From Cricetomys ansorgei (lineage: Eukaryota > Chordata > Mammalia > Rodentia > Nesomyidae): 64,000 nucleotides of DNA. Both the position numbers and the translations under genes were made by a program. Positions 46,269 through 56,679 of the stretch are shown piece by piece. The notes below the pieces were generated by a model. The model was given only the letters and a program-made list of their open reading frames with translations, was not told the DNA's origin and ran no database searches. The DNA lies in contig JAMJFZ010004061.1 in the NCBI GenBank assembly GCA_026225945.1, positions 22,494,001 through 22,558,000 on the forward strand. The letters run 5' to 3'. Each line of letters begins with the position of its first letter. Positions within the stretch are counted from its first letter, which is position 1.

Positions 46269-47178
46269 ACTCCCTGCCTCTGCTACTGGCAATGGGTGCT
46301 TGGCTGTGATTCACACAAGCTACTAATCTGCCTGGGCATTAGAAAAGAGAGCCAGGGTCCATCTTGACTTCTAACTGTCCTCTCTTGACTGTAGGGAGTC
46401 CTGAAATACTTTAAGCTGCCCCACCCTGCCCCACCTGAAACAACTCTACCCCTCCTGACACAAAGATGAGAGTAATAAGGAGAACATGTTTGCGCCATCG
46501 CTCAAGATGGAGAAAGCCAGCTGTCAGTCATATACGTGTTCCATCTTCTAACAATAAAACTATGGGGAAAATAAGTACAAGCTGACAATCTGAAAATCCA
46601 ACCAACAGAATGAACTTCGGCCTGTCCATCTTAGGTCCAGGACAGGGGAAAGTGAGACATCCTGGCATCTACCCTTCACTCAGCTCTCACCTCTTCAAGT
46701 ACTAACAAGCTTGCTGTTAGTGGGGTTCAGGACTCTGACTTAGACTCACCCCATTTTCTAAGTGAAGCACAGACGAGGTCTAGTGGCTCTTTGCTGATTC
46801 CATCCATGCAATATACAAGGACTATGCAATTGCATCTATGCAAGGACTCTACCCTTTCATCTGTTTCTCCAGGCAGGCTCTTGCCCAAGCCCCCTCTGGA
46901 AAGTACCCCACCCCTTTCCACGAACTGCTTAGCAAGTAGCCCCACCGCAGGATGGATAAACTTTAGTCCAGACTTTAACTCAGCTGAGCCAAGCTCTTAA
47001 AGAGAGTGGCACTGTGTGGCTTGTCTTCTAAGTATGAACACAAAAAGGAGAAATAGAGCAGTCGTAAGAGGGCTATTATAAGTATTATAATACAGTGTGT
47101 ATGTATGAAAGAGAACTAAAATTGAAGAGGAAAGCTGAGGTTCACTCTTCGGCTAAAATTATTCAATATTTTAATGCA

Positions 47179-47188
47179 CTATTTTTAG
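47179..47188. promoter_or_regulatory. MEF2 consensus site
   Basis: CTATTTTTAG is a perfect MEF2 consensus between the two motif groups at 46.2 and 48.7 kb. It lies in AT-rich unique sequence (47.08-47.58 kb) that has no recognisable repeat. About ten such matches would be expected by chance in 64 kb, so the call is weak alone. Confidence 0.25.
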
Positions 47189-47899
47189 TAAGCTGAAAAT
47201 AAAATCAAGTGGTCAATAAAACATTCACCCCATTTGTCTGTATTTTTAACAATGATTTTCTTTTTTTTAAATGAATACTGTTTTCTGCTAAGGCTCTATT
47301 ACCTGTTATGAAATACAAACATATTTATTATAATGTAGATTATTTCTTCCACCGAGGAAAAGGGTAATTGCTTGCCAAAGTAGAATAACAATCCAGCACA
47401 TTTCGAGGCAAATACATTACTGCTAGTCAAATCTCATTTTTAAAAAAAATCAAAGTCACATAGAAAATAAAAGACACCAGGAACCCTTATGCATGCATCT
47501 GTTCCTACCAAAAATAAGTAAATAAATAACAAAAATAAAAAATAAAAGTATACTCCAACATGAAAACTTCAAACTCTAATTCCCTCCAAAAAACAGAGAA
47601 CTATTTCCTGCCTGAGACACCCCCTCTTAAAACCCTTGTGAAGCATTAAGAACGGGAACATTTTCATCAGAGATTATCTTTGCAGTCAATGAAGTGTCCT
47701 GTGAAGCAGAAAGGAAAACTTCCAGACCGCTGGAAGCAGTGTGATAACACATAAATTCACACACTTTTTCCTTCCCAGGCGGTGAGCTGTGGAGTGCTAA
47801 CTTCCAAAAGTGCCTGAACACTGTTGAAACTTAGATCTCAAGGGCCCTTTGGGAGGCGAACAAAGATGAAAACCACCCACTCCCTCAGAAGGGGTGACC

Positions 47900-48790
47900 G
47901 GGGCTGAAATGTGTTAATTAACACATACACACGACACCGCACCCCCCTCATCACCCCCACTCCCCCGCCCGCACCCCTGTGTTTGTGGACAAACAGCAGA
48001 CAGGGCTCAGGAAGCGAGGCTACAAAGGCAAGAACTGCACGGTCCCCTACCTCTCTTGTCTGTTTCACAGAGGAGTGGCGAATGAAAGTCCCCCGTGGTC
48101 CTGGGGAAAGCTGGGAGGCTCTGAAGGAGATGGCCACTCAGCCCGCCCATGTGAGCAGGCCCTGCCTGCGCTCAGGAGCTGCCCCAGTCAGATTTTCCAG
48201 CCGCACAACTGCAGCCAAGTCCCTGCCCATGCCTGAAGAATTTCCTGAACAGCGTTCCCGTTCTTTTGAAACCCTACTCTGCCTGTACTTCGATCCGGTT
48301 TTGTCAGGCTCACTCCCAGCTACTGGGCTGTCTCCAGATATCAATGGGAAACACGTGTGTCAAACACAGCCTTGCTTCCTTGCAACAGCGCTCATGGCGT
48401 CTGCTGGGCTCACTCTCACAGAAAGAAGACTGCTTCTAGAAATGGCTTGGATTTCCGAGCCTTTCTCCACATGAGTTTTACTCTTAGATGCAATACACGT
48501 CATTTTTTTTTCTCCCCTTCCAGTTCAACGCTCTTTCCTTTTCCACGTGGAATCCCCCATTGCCCGTGTTAGCCTCCTGCGCTTTGCTCCCCCTGGTCTT
48601 GATAACAAACAGACTGCAGCTGAGAAATATAAATTCTAACTCTATTGCCCTCTCTGGCCCTTCCTAAGCTTTTGCTTAAAATTTCAGTTGCTGGAGGAAG
48701 CAATATTTTTAGCATTCCCAGTTCCGGTCTTCCAAGTTGTTCCCTCCACCTGATTTGTGCATTCATCTCTGTAGCAACTAAAAATAACGC
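47900..48790 (-). promoter_or_regulatory. Candidate Sgcd promoter and noncoding first exon
   Basis: A repeat-free, GC-richer block (about 47.93-48.48 kb) stands out in AT-rich intron. On its upstream side in minus-strand orientation lie several muscle-type motifs. These are a perfect MEF2 match CTAAAAATAA (48778-48787), E-boxes CACCTG (48747-48752) and CAGCTG (48617-48622), an M-CAT core CATTCC (48713-48718) and an AT-rich TATA-like run (48627-48634). Possible minus-strand donors include AG|GTAGGG ending an exon at 48051 and GTGAGC sites at 48308-48313 and 48408-48413. The position, about 21 kb 5' of the coding exon, is plausible for Sgcd exon 1. The plus-strand 187-codon open frame here is more likely chance in GC-rich DNA. 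No transcript evidence is available to me. Confidence 0.4.
47909..47926. repeat. 18-bp perfect palindrome
   Basis: ATGTGTTAATTAACACAT is self-complementary over all 18 bases, with a TTAATTAA core. It sits at the downstream edge of the candidate first-exon block. Confidence 0.97.
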
Positions 48791-49192
48791 AATTATTTTT
48801 CTCAGACACTTCTGATATGTTCTACTCTAAAGCTGTGCAGGCAACTTCCTACTGACTGTAACATTTTACACGCAGTGACAACTGCCTTAAGGTGATAGGA
48901 ACCCAGGAGAAGGGACTGGAACCAAAATGCATCCTACATCGGGTCTGTGCAGCTGTGCTTTTTCTCTTCCTTGGGTACCTCCTGGGTACACTCCCTCAAG
49001 ATGCTCTGGGTACCTCCTGCTGGGTTTTGTGGTCTGCCTTTGACATTTTCTCTTTATCATAACACAGGAGAAAGGTCTCAAAACATAGGAGTTTCCAAAG
49101 GGAAGCTACTTGTATCTAATAAGCCAAAACAAAGTTTTCAAGTTAACATTCCAGAAAACAGGTTAAAGAAGAGCATTTGGTATGAGAATTTT

Positions 49193-49265
49193 TCCTTCCT
49201 TCCTTCCTTCCTTCCTTCCTTTATTCCTTCCTTCCTTCTCTTTGTTCCTTCCTTTCTTCCTTTGA
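49193..49265. repeat. (TTCC)n microsatellite
   Basis: CTTCCTTCC units with TTTATTCC and TTTGTTCC interruptions. Confidence 0.92.
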
Positions 49266-49604
49266 TCTTTTTTTTTGGCATTAACATTTAAATCCCATAC
49301 ACCAGCAATATTCTCTTTTCCTCCTTTCATCTCTTTCCTTCTGCCACTCCTTTTCTTTGTTTCTGTCTTCCCGTTTTCTTGCCTTTTTTGTTGTTGTTGT
49401 TGTTCTAGAGGGCCTGCTAGGATTTGCCACCAGGGTTCAGGGCTTAGCATCAAATTGCAGTGAATCCTTTCAGTATGACTAAGTTTTTGCTTTGAGCAGT
49501 ACTGTGGCATACATGCAAGCATGCATATGTGGTGAGGCACACCCATACATCTGAGATCATAGTGCAATTACAGTGCCAAAGAATTTCAGAGCTACAAACT
49601 GTCC
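49266..49604. other. Pyrimidine-rich unique sequence
   Basis: T/C-rich DNA with a short (TTG)n run at 49390-49404. Nothing else recognised. Confidence 0.35.
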
Positions 49605-49715
49605 AATCCAAACACTTTTCAACCTTCATCTTACACAGAGAAACCCAAGCTTAGGGAGGTGAGATGATTCATCCTGAGCTGCAAAAACAGTTAATGTCAG
49701 AGCTGACGCTGGGGA
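49605..49715 (-). mobile_element. MIR SINE, antisense
   Basis: CTTCATCTTACACAGAGAAACCCAAGCTTAGGGAGGTGAGATGATTCATCC follows the antisense MIR core (TTACAGATGAGGAAACTGAG...GTTAAGTGACTTGCC), then a GTCAGAGCTGACGCTGG block. Confidence 0.55.
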
Positions 49716-49854
49716 AGGCGCTCTATGGGCCTTGTTCTGGGTGTTCTCTCTACTGTAGTATATGCTGGGAACGGATTATCACTCACCCTTAATGGGAGCA
49801 GGCCTCCTTTTGTATCTGGGCAGAACCTTCCCTCTCCTTTAACTAGCTACCCCA

Positions 49855-49990
49855 GCTATAGGTTCTGCTCAAGTTGTTTAACCTCTCTAGGTCTTGGGTT
49901 CTTCAACTGTGAAAGTAATACTTGATCTACTTTATAGGAATGGTTACTGATTTACTGAGTTAATCTGTATGATGTGTTTACTACATTGTC
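49855..49990 (+). mobile_element. Possible MIR SINE
   Basis: CAAGTTGTTTAACCTCTCTAGG, TTCTTCAACTGTGAAAGTAATACTTGATCTAC and a GAGTTAATCTGTATGATG block match MIR 3' order. Confidence 0.5.
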
Positions 49991-51354
49991 TATAAATCAT
50001 TTATGTTTCTTTCCTTTTTTTAGTGGAGCAAAACTCAGACCCTTTCTTTTATCACACTCAGAATGGGTCTCTAGATATTTTCTGCTGTCTATTAAAGGCA
50101 TATCAACACAAACACAGGAAACTGCCCCAAAGTTTAATTGGAGCAATAAGCCAACCACATGGTTACTCTTCATTTATTCCCAAAGAGAACATGGGAGTCT
50201 TTTCTCCAGGTTTACTCTTAGGAAAGGCAAACAGTGGGATTCAATCTGCAGGAAGTCACTTGAGGCTGATCCAAGTGCCATTCAGAGAATTAGACTTGCC
50301 CTCAGCACTGAGAGCTCAGTACAGTAGTTCTATAAAGGGTCATTGACAGCTGGAGTGCGCATGTTCAGAAACAGCTCCACCCCCAAGGGCCAGCAGTCAG
50401 GTGAATTCCCCATGCTCAGTGAGAAATCATTCAGAGAAAACAGCTGCTACAAATCTTTAAGAACTGGACTTCAATTTGTGGATTTCTACTGCCTTTGTCT
50501 TAGAGGCGGTGGCACCCAGTGCTTAATGAAGCTGTGTTCAGCTTCCTCCAAGATAACAAAATATGGAGTTTAAGTAGTTCTTATAAAAGATGGAGTTCAA
50601 GCAGTTCTTAATTTTGAGTGGTTTACAAATGTTTCAGTAATTAAAGACGGGACGACTCACTGGGAAACAAGCTCACAAAGTTTTATTTTCTTAATTTTCA
50701 TGTGGTGAGGACTGTATAAAAGAATGCAGGGTGGGGCAACCAGTATGGCACCCAGTGACTGCTCAAATGACTTCAGTGCAGCTAGTGTTTAACACAACAG
50801 CGTTTGGTTTGCAAAGGATGATAGAGTTTAGTCCAAAGTTGTCTTCTTTTAAAACTTTTCATCCTCATCAGTCAGTTCTTGAATTGCCTTTGATTGCAGC
50901 AGAGAGAAGTCATTGAAATTAGCCAAAAGAAAGAAGAGAGACAATGTACTAAATCAAGCCATGTGTCTGCATGCAGTCCTGAAAGGATGGCAGGAGTGAG
51001 GAGGATGCTATCAACACTCTTCCTCCTCTTCCCCTGGGCTTCTCTTGGATGTAGTCTCATCTTTGTTCTCTCCATTGGGCAGCTAGGCATTCCTAGCTGC
51101 TTCACTCTCATTGAGAAACAATCCAAGATCTTTTCCCAAAAAGGGCTTTGAGGTACACCTTGATCCATATGGATCACTGCCAAAATAGACTGTGACCATA
51201 AGGATGGGGTTTCAGTATAGGCCATATTTGTCTCACAAGATACACTAGCAAGCTCAGGGAATAGGATTCAGCTCCAACTGTGCCACAGGGGTTGAGTAGA
51301 ACTATCAAAGATTGAGGAAAAAGTAGAAGATACATTAAAGTACTAGGCAAGATC
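49991..51354. other. Unique intronic sequence
   Basis: No recognised repeat. It includes a TATAAAAG motif at about 50716-50723 (GACTGTATAAAAGAATGC) and a 9-bp-stem inverted repeat at 51079-51100. Open frames on both strands at 50872-51225 lack recognisable domains. Confidence 0.35.
51079..51100. repeat. Short inverted repeat
   Basis: GCAGCTAGG, a 4-nt CATT loop, then CCTAGCTGC: perfect 9-bp stem. Confidence 0.95.
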
Positions 51355-51628
51355 TAGGGAAGTAGATTAGTCAGTAAATGTTCTTCTGGTGAAAGCATGG
51401 TGTCCTGAGTTCGTATCCCTACTGCCCATGTAAAATGTCAGCCATGGTCCCCAGTGTGCCTGTTACTCTAGTGCTTGTAATTCAGTAGGGTGATCTCTTG
51501 GGCTTGTTAGCAGCCATCCTAGCTTTAGGTGCTAGTAGAGACCCTGTCTCAATGGAGTAAGGTAGAGAATGGTAGAGTAGGACACTGAATAACACCTATA
51601 GCCTCTGTAGCCATATGGTGTGCAATAC
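51355..51628 (+). mobile_element. Degenerate B4-family SINE
   Basis: GTCAGTAAATGTTCTTCTGG, TGAAAGCATGGTGTCCTGAGTTCG, GTAATTCAGTAGGGTGATCTCTTGGGCTTG, AGAGACCCTGTCTCAATGGA and a GTGTGCAATACGTGCGCAC tail follow B4 order. Confidence 0.72.
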
Positions 51629-51695
51629 GTGCGCACACACGCGCGCGCACACACACACACGTAATAAAATAAAATAAAATAAAATAAAATAAAAT
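51629..51695. repeat. (CA)n(CG)n then (TAAAA)n tail
   Basis: Alternating CACACGCGCGCGCACACA is followed at 51664-51695 by six TAAAA units. This is the simple-sequence 3' tail of the B4. Confidence 0.92.
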
Positions 51696-51699
51696 GATG

Positions 51700-52684
51700 A
51701 CTGATCTATGAAAGCGCTAACAGATACAACATACTTTAACACCTTTTCCACAGAAAGCTGTTCTTGGAATAGTATGAGGCAATATTTAGTTAAAAATTAG
51801 AAAAAGAATTTATCATGTTCAAGCCAAAACAGTTGAATTCCACTTAATTAAATGAGTAGCAGACTACTGAGCGGCTATTCTGATGTCCTCTTCCATCTGA
51901 GGGTTCATTTTACAAACAGCACTCAGTGAGGCACTGAGGCACACCTTGTTTGGCTCTTCAGAATAGACATACTAAATGCAGGGGCACTTTTCAATGGCCA
52001 AAGGCAAAGTAATCAGTTGACTTTGAAGAGAAATTTTTATGTAAGAATTTGAGCCTACTTATGGCTCAGTGAAAAACTAATGACCCACACATTGTGAAAA
52101 TATCTTTATGGGAAAGACATACTGTCTAAACTGAAGTCACCTCCAGTCTTGAAAATTCAGTTCTATACGTACTATACAGGGAAGGCTTCTCAAGATCAGT
52201 TATTATCTTGAGAAGGAATTGGTATATGGGTGAATAATTGAATGAAACCCACTGCAAACAATCTTTTGAAAGCAATTAATTTAACAACATGGAAAAAATT
52301 ACTGTTATAGCTGAACAGTCAGCTGCATACTTTTTTTTGTTTCCTTTTCATTATAAAACACAGGTCAATTCTTTGAAATTTTTTTCTGGTTCATAATTTC
52401 TCCTAATGTTATAGCTTACTGAAAGTAAACTCTTGAGATTCTACATTTTTATGTGGAAATAAAATTTATTGATCAATAAAAATGGTCCAGACTGTATGAT
52501 ATCCAGAAATGAGAAAGAGCCATACTTGAAAAAAATCCATAACATCCCTTGTCTCAGTTCTGACAATATCAGTACTGCTTGGAACAAAACCCAACAGCTG
52601 AGTGCAGGAATTCCAAGTGAATTATAAACCCCACGAATAACAAGTGCATTAAACTAAGAGCCAGGCCTCAGAAACCGAATTCCT
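51700..52684. other. Unique AT-rich intronic sequence
   Basis: Nothing recognisable. Confidence 0.35.
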
Positions 52685-53005
52685 GGATCTGGGAGATGGC
52701 TCAGTGAATAAAGTGCTTGCAATGCAAGCAAACCTGTGTTTGAATTCAATTACCCATGTAAAAGCAGGCCATGTCTGTGTATGCCTGTAACTCCAGTGCC
52801 TGGAGGAGAGGGAGGGGGAAGCAGAGACAGATGGATCACGGGGGCTCATTGAAATGTTGAAATGTTGATTGGTAAGGCTCAGTAATAGACCCTATCTCAA
52901 ACAATAGAGAAGCAATTGAGAACGGCATCTCAATATTAGCCTCTGGCCCATGCATGGACAAACGTACCCCCTACATGTGCACACATATGCATATCACACA
53001 CACCT
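52685..53005 (+). mobile_element. B4-family SINE
   Basis: TCTGGGAGATGGCTCAGTGAATAAAGTGCTTGCAATGCAAGC, TGTATGCCTGTAACTCCAGTGCC, GGCTCAGTAATAGACCCTATCTC, GCCTCTGGCCCATGCATG and a CA-rich tail in order. An internal ATTGAAATGTTGA duplication is at about 52849-52870. Confidence 0.87.
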
Positions 53006-53214
53006 CTCTTCCAAACCTAGCAATTGTAAGTTAAAACTACCAAAGATAGAAAATTCATCACTCACTGTATATTTTATTGAGAATGTCATACACGAGTGCT
53101 GTATTTACATCATTTCCACAAACTTATGAGCTCTTCTATTCAATTAGTATTGTTATAGACACATATGCACATATATGTATATATAAATATAATATGCTGA
53201 GTTCATGTGGTATA

Positions 53215-53580
53215 TGTTTGTGCATATGTGTTTGTGTTTAAGGCTGATTACATGGGACTGGATAATTAATCTATCAGGGTGCTCATCCTTGGAAAACACC
53301 AATTCTTTCCCAGTAGCTTCTTACTGCCTGAAGCTGTTCATCAAAGGGTGTGACCTTGTAAGAGTTCTTCCATTCATGCTGTGTCAACTAGCCCTTCAAC
53401 TGCCGAATGGGTAATGGAACTGTAGTACAAATGCACAATGAAATTCTGTTCAGCTGTAAAGAAATCAAAATCTTGAAATTTGCAAGTGAATGGGTAGAAC
53501 TAGAAAACACTATACTGAATGAGGTCACCTAGATGCAGAAAGACAAATATCACTATTTCAAAGCATTTGATGGTCCCTAG
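53215..53580 (+). mobile_element. Rodent L1 3' fragments
   Basis: 53215-53390 resembles the rodent L1 3' UTR (GGGACTGGATAATTAATC). 53395-53580 matches an L1 3' region: CTTCAACTGCCGAATGGGTAATG, ACTAGAAAACACTATACTGAATGAGGTCACCTAGATGCAG in order. Both are plus orientation, probably pieces of separate or rearranged copies. Confidence 0.68.
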
Positions 53581-53889
53581 ATACACAACAGACAGCACAC
53601 TGTGCAAACTCATAACACACAAAGAGTCTGAGATGAAATAGTTGCTGCATAAATGTCTACCACTTCCCTAATGATGCACAGAGCTAGCAATGAAGATAAT
53701 ATGCTCCATTTCACAGTCTATTTGAAAAGCAGGGAACTTTTTAAAAATTAAAAGTATTTTAATCCCACAAGTGGCTGACTGAAGAATTTCTCTGTTTGGG
53801 ATTGAAATTTGACAAACCCCAATTATTACTTCCTTCATAACTATTTGCCTGCACATCCTTACATAGTCCAGTGTCATGCAAAATAACTG

Positions 53890-53985
53890 GGTTATAGAAT
53901 CAGTCTTGGTGCCCATCAACAGCTGAACAGACAAAGAAAAACATGGCTTGTATACTCAATGGACTTTATTGGGCAACAGAAGAGG
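53890..53985 (+). mobile_element. L1 3' fragment
   Basis: TTATAGAATCAGTCTTGGTGCCCATCAACAGCTGAACAGACAAAG is the conserved L1 block that normally precedes the 'TGGTATATACACAATGGA' stretch, here CTTGTATACTCAATGGAC. Confidence 0.7.
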
Positions 53986-53989
53986 ACAT

Positions 53990-54874
53990 GGTTATATCTT
54001 TTGCAGGCATACCTACAGAATTAGGGATCACTGCCTTCTTAATAAGAAGTGTGTGTTGCTTAAACGTGCTCATCCTGACCCATACTCAGCAGCAAGGACC
54101 AGCAGCCCACATGTGACATTATAAGATGGTTTAACAAAATCACTTCAGTGAAAGTGGGTTTTACATTCACAGTTGAAGTTGTTACATACTGACTGCTTAT
54201 TTGTTTCTTATACAATAAATACTCAAATGTTGAATTTTCTATTTTTGAGCTACCTCATTAGTTGGTATTTACAAGTGTTTAGAATATAAGTGTACTTTGG
54301 TAGCAAGAGTCTATATTCAAACTGAGCTAACATCTACTCTTAATTTCCCAAGGGCTTAATTATTACAATTTAATCATAATGATTTATTTTAGAGGTTATA
54401 TTTTTAAGCTCGAATTCATCATTGCAGCTATGTTATTCAGAAGTATGCAATGCCTTTTATTTCTTCCATGAGATGATATTCAGTGTCACTTCAAAGAGTC
54501 CTTCCTTAAAGTTAATTGGATCCAGATGGCTAGAATCACTCATCTGGGATTTGCATCACTTCCTGACTCTTTGTCTCCAGATACTTTCACTCCACAAGCA
54601 CTTTACCCACTCAGCATCCCTCTGGTCCAGGAGTCAGCTTTTTGAGGCTTGGCTCTTTACCCATTGTTGGTCTCATACTATGGGCTGTTCAAAGTTTCTC
54701 ATTTCTCTTTGGATAGTGTGGCTTTCCCAACAACTGTGTTGAATGGGCTATCTTTTCCCTACTGTGAAACCGTGTCAGCTTTGTTAGTTGGGTGTCTTCC
54801 TTGTATATTTATTTCTGGCTCTCTACTCTGTTCCAAAGTCTGTGTGTCTGTTTTAAATGTAAATACCATCCTTT
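53990..54874. other. Unique intronic sequence
   Basis: No recognised repeat. Frames at 54422-54742 and 54649-54900 are hydrophobic chance ORFs. Confidence 0.35.
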
Positions 54875-54957
54875 TTGGTTATACTGGATTCATAATATAA
54901 TTTAAGGTCAGTACATTTGATGCCCTCAGCTTTGTTCCTCTTGCTCAAGACTGTGTT
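54875..54957 (-). mobile_element. L1 ORF2 fragment, antisense (left part)
   Basis: TTTAAGGTCAGTACATTTGATGCCCTCAGCTTTGTTCCTCTTGCTCAAGACTG is the reverse complement of a conserved mammalian L1 ORF2 segment. It is interrupted on the right by a B4 and resumes at 55262. Confidence 0.8.
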
Positions 54958-55255
54958 ACGGGAGCTAGAAAGATGGCTCAGTGCGTTAAATGCCTGCTGT
55001 GTAAACACAAGGACCTGAGTTCAGATTCCAGCACCCATACATGGGGTGCTCACCTGGAATTCCTGTGCTGGGGAGGTAGATACAAGAAGATCCCTGGGGC
55101 TTGCTGGCCAGCCAGACTAGCTTAGGTGGAGAGATCTGAGCGGTGTAAGAAACTCTGTCTCAAAAAAATTGAGCAACACAATTAATGTCAATATCTGGCC
55201 TCCACATAAACATATGCACACATGCATGCATGTGTATGCAAACACAGAGTGGGGG
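54958..55255 (+). mobile_element. B4-family SINE inserted into L1
   Basis: GAGCTAGAAAGATGGCTCAG, TAAACACAAGGACCTGAGTTCAGATTCCAGCACCC, AGATCCCTGGGGCTTGCTGGCCAGCCAGACTAGC and AACTCTGTCTCAAAAAAATTGAG, then ATATCTGGCCTCCACATAAA. It is near full length. Antisense L1 lies on both sides, so the SINE is younger than the L1. Confidence 0.88.
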
Positions 55256-55261
55256 GAGAAT

Positions 55262-55718
55262 TGTATTAGTTATTTAGGTTAATTCTTCTAGTCCATGGAT
55301 ACTAGGTCTCTTTCTTACATGTTTGTGTCATCTTAACCTTGTTTAAATCAATGACTTACAGTTTTCAGTTTACAGATCTTGTATGTCTGTGTCTCTATTT
55401 ATTCCTGGGATTTCTGTTCTTCCTGACACAATTGAAGATGGGTATTTCCTTCTTTTCTTTTCCTCCTTCCTTCTTTTTAGGCAGCTCATTGCTTGTTTGT
55501 AAAACTGCCATTGATTTTTCTATGTTGATTTTGTATTCTGAAACTTTAATGACTATGTTCATTAGTTGTACCAATTTCTTTAAAGTGTCTTTGGAATTTT
55601 GTATTTATACAACTATTTCATCCGCAGAGACAAATGACTTTTTTTTCTTTTTTTTTTTTTTGATTTGCACTTGTTTTTTTTTTTTTTTTTTTTCCATAAC
55701 CACCATGGCTAGGTACCT
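55262..55718 (-). mobile_element. L1 ORF2 fragment, antisense (right part)
   Basis: TTAATTCTTCTAGTCCATGG, ACAGTTTTCAGTTTACAGATCTTG, CCATTGATTTTTCTATGTTGATTTTGTATTCTGAAACTTTA and ACCATGGCTAGGTACC are antisense ORF2 blocks in order. T runs at 55638-55695 have expanded within it. Confidence 0.85.
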
Positions 55719-56222
55719 TATATCCAAGAATGAGCTAAAATCCAAAATATTTAGGGAACCTTATACTGTTTGATAAGAACTCCCCCAAACAATCCCAAAT
55801 AAAACTGAATGAAAGACTTGAACAGATATAGGTCTAAAGTAAACCAACAAATGACCAACAGATCAATTAAAACACATTCTACATCACTAACCCCCAGGGA
55901 AGTGCAACTGAAAAATCACAGTGAGATTCCACTTCCCACCTTCTACAATGGCAGTCAGCAAAAAGCCAAGAAATAACAAACACTAGGGTACCAGGGGAAG
56001 CCTGTGATTGCTGGTGGGACTGTAAATTGATAGAGTCATTATCTAAGACATCAACAGGAATGGCACATGATTCAACACATCCAGGTCTGTGTATACATCT
56101 AACGAAAATCAAATTAGGACTTGTAAGAGATACATGAACACTCATGTTCTTCAAAACATTGTTATGACAGCCCAGATATGAAAATCCATTATCTACAACA
56201 GATGAACTGATAGACAAATAAG
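55719..56222 (+). mobile_element. L1 ORF2 3' part, sense
   Basis: TAAAATCCAAAATATTTAGGG, CCCAGGGAAGTGCAACTGAAAAATCACAGTGAGATTCCAC, GATTGCTGGTGGGACTGTAAATTG and ATGACAGCCCAGATATGAAAA are sense-strand L1 blocks. The copy abuts antisense L1 head to head at about 55718. Confidence 0.85.
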
Positions 56223-56224
56223 AT

Positions 56225-56525
56225 GGTTTCAATAAATGTCACTCAAAAACTCATGAGTTAGTCTTGATCCCCATCCCACAGTGCCATCTAATGGTCGTAG
56301 ACTCTTTAAGATGTGGGGCCTAATGGAAGGAAGTTAAGTCATTGGTGGCCTCAAAGAGGATTCTGGGTTGCCAGCTTCTGTCTTTTTCTGTCTCTCTTTT
56401 GCTTGCTGATTGCATTGAGGTAAACAGCCTCATCCTTTATTCTGGACCCCCATCATGGTGTACAAGTTCACCATAGACAAAAGTATGGGGGCCAATGAAT
56501 AGTGGACTAAATCCTCTAAAACCAT
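56225..56525 (+). mobile_element. MaLR-like LTR, left part
   Basis: GGTTTCAATAAATGTCACTC, AAAACTCATGAGTTAGTCTTGATCCCC, TTAAGATGTGGGGCCTAATGG, TTAAGTCATTGGTGGCC and GAATAGTGGACTAAATCC follow the arrangement of MaLR LTRs. Interrupted by a 7SL-derived SINE. Confidence 0.6.
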
Positions 56526-56665
56526 GGGCCAAGCCAGGTATGGTAGTGCTTATCTGCAGTCCCAGCACTGTAAAAGATAAATCGAGAGAATTGCTGGAGC
56601 CCAGGAACACAATAACAGACTAGGCAATGTAGCAAGACTCTATATTTAAAAACAAGAAAATAAAC
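56526..56665 (+). mobile_element. 7SL-derived monomer SINE (PB1/FLAM-like), nested in the LTR
   Basis: GCCAGGTATGGTAGTGCTTATCTGCAGTCCCAGCACTG, GAATTGCTGGAGCCCAGGAACAC and GACTAGGCAATGTAGCAAGACTCT resemble the ancestral 7SL monomer more than modern B1, followed by an A-rich tail. Confidence 0.68.
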
Positions 56666-56679
56666 CACAAAAATTCAGG

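Larger units (their letters stand above)
45546..47900. other. Repeat-poor block upstream of the promoter candidate
   Basis: No SINE, LINE or LTR recognised. It holds the MEF2/M-CAT/E-box module at 46.24 kb and an AT-rich stretch at 47.08-47.58 kb. A 161-codon minus-strand open frame (45829-46314) is Arg/Gly/Ser-rich without family signature, and all three overlapping frames in this interval look non-coding. Confidence 0.4.

Noticed and set aside
45829..46314. 161-codon minus-strand open frame
   Set aside because: Arg/Gly/Ser-rich composition, no family resemblance, and overlapping open frames on the other strand at 45800-46257. Chance ORF in low-stop sequence.
47911..48474. 187-codon open frame on the plus strand, the longest in the window
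   Set aside because: It sits in GC-rich DNA where stops are rarer. It has no recognisable domain or splice support, and the minus strand also has open frames in the same place. More likely promoter/UTR-type sequence.
50716..50723. TATAAAAG motif as a possible promoter or LTR TATA box
   Set aside because: No other LTR or promoter feature around it could be recognised. Single TATA matches are frequent in AT-rich DNA.
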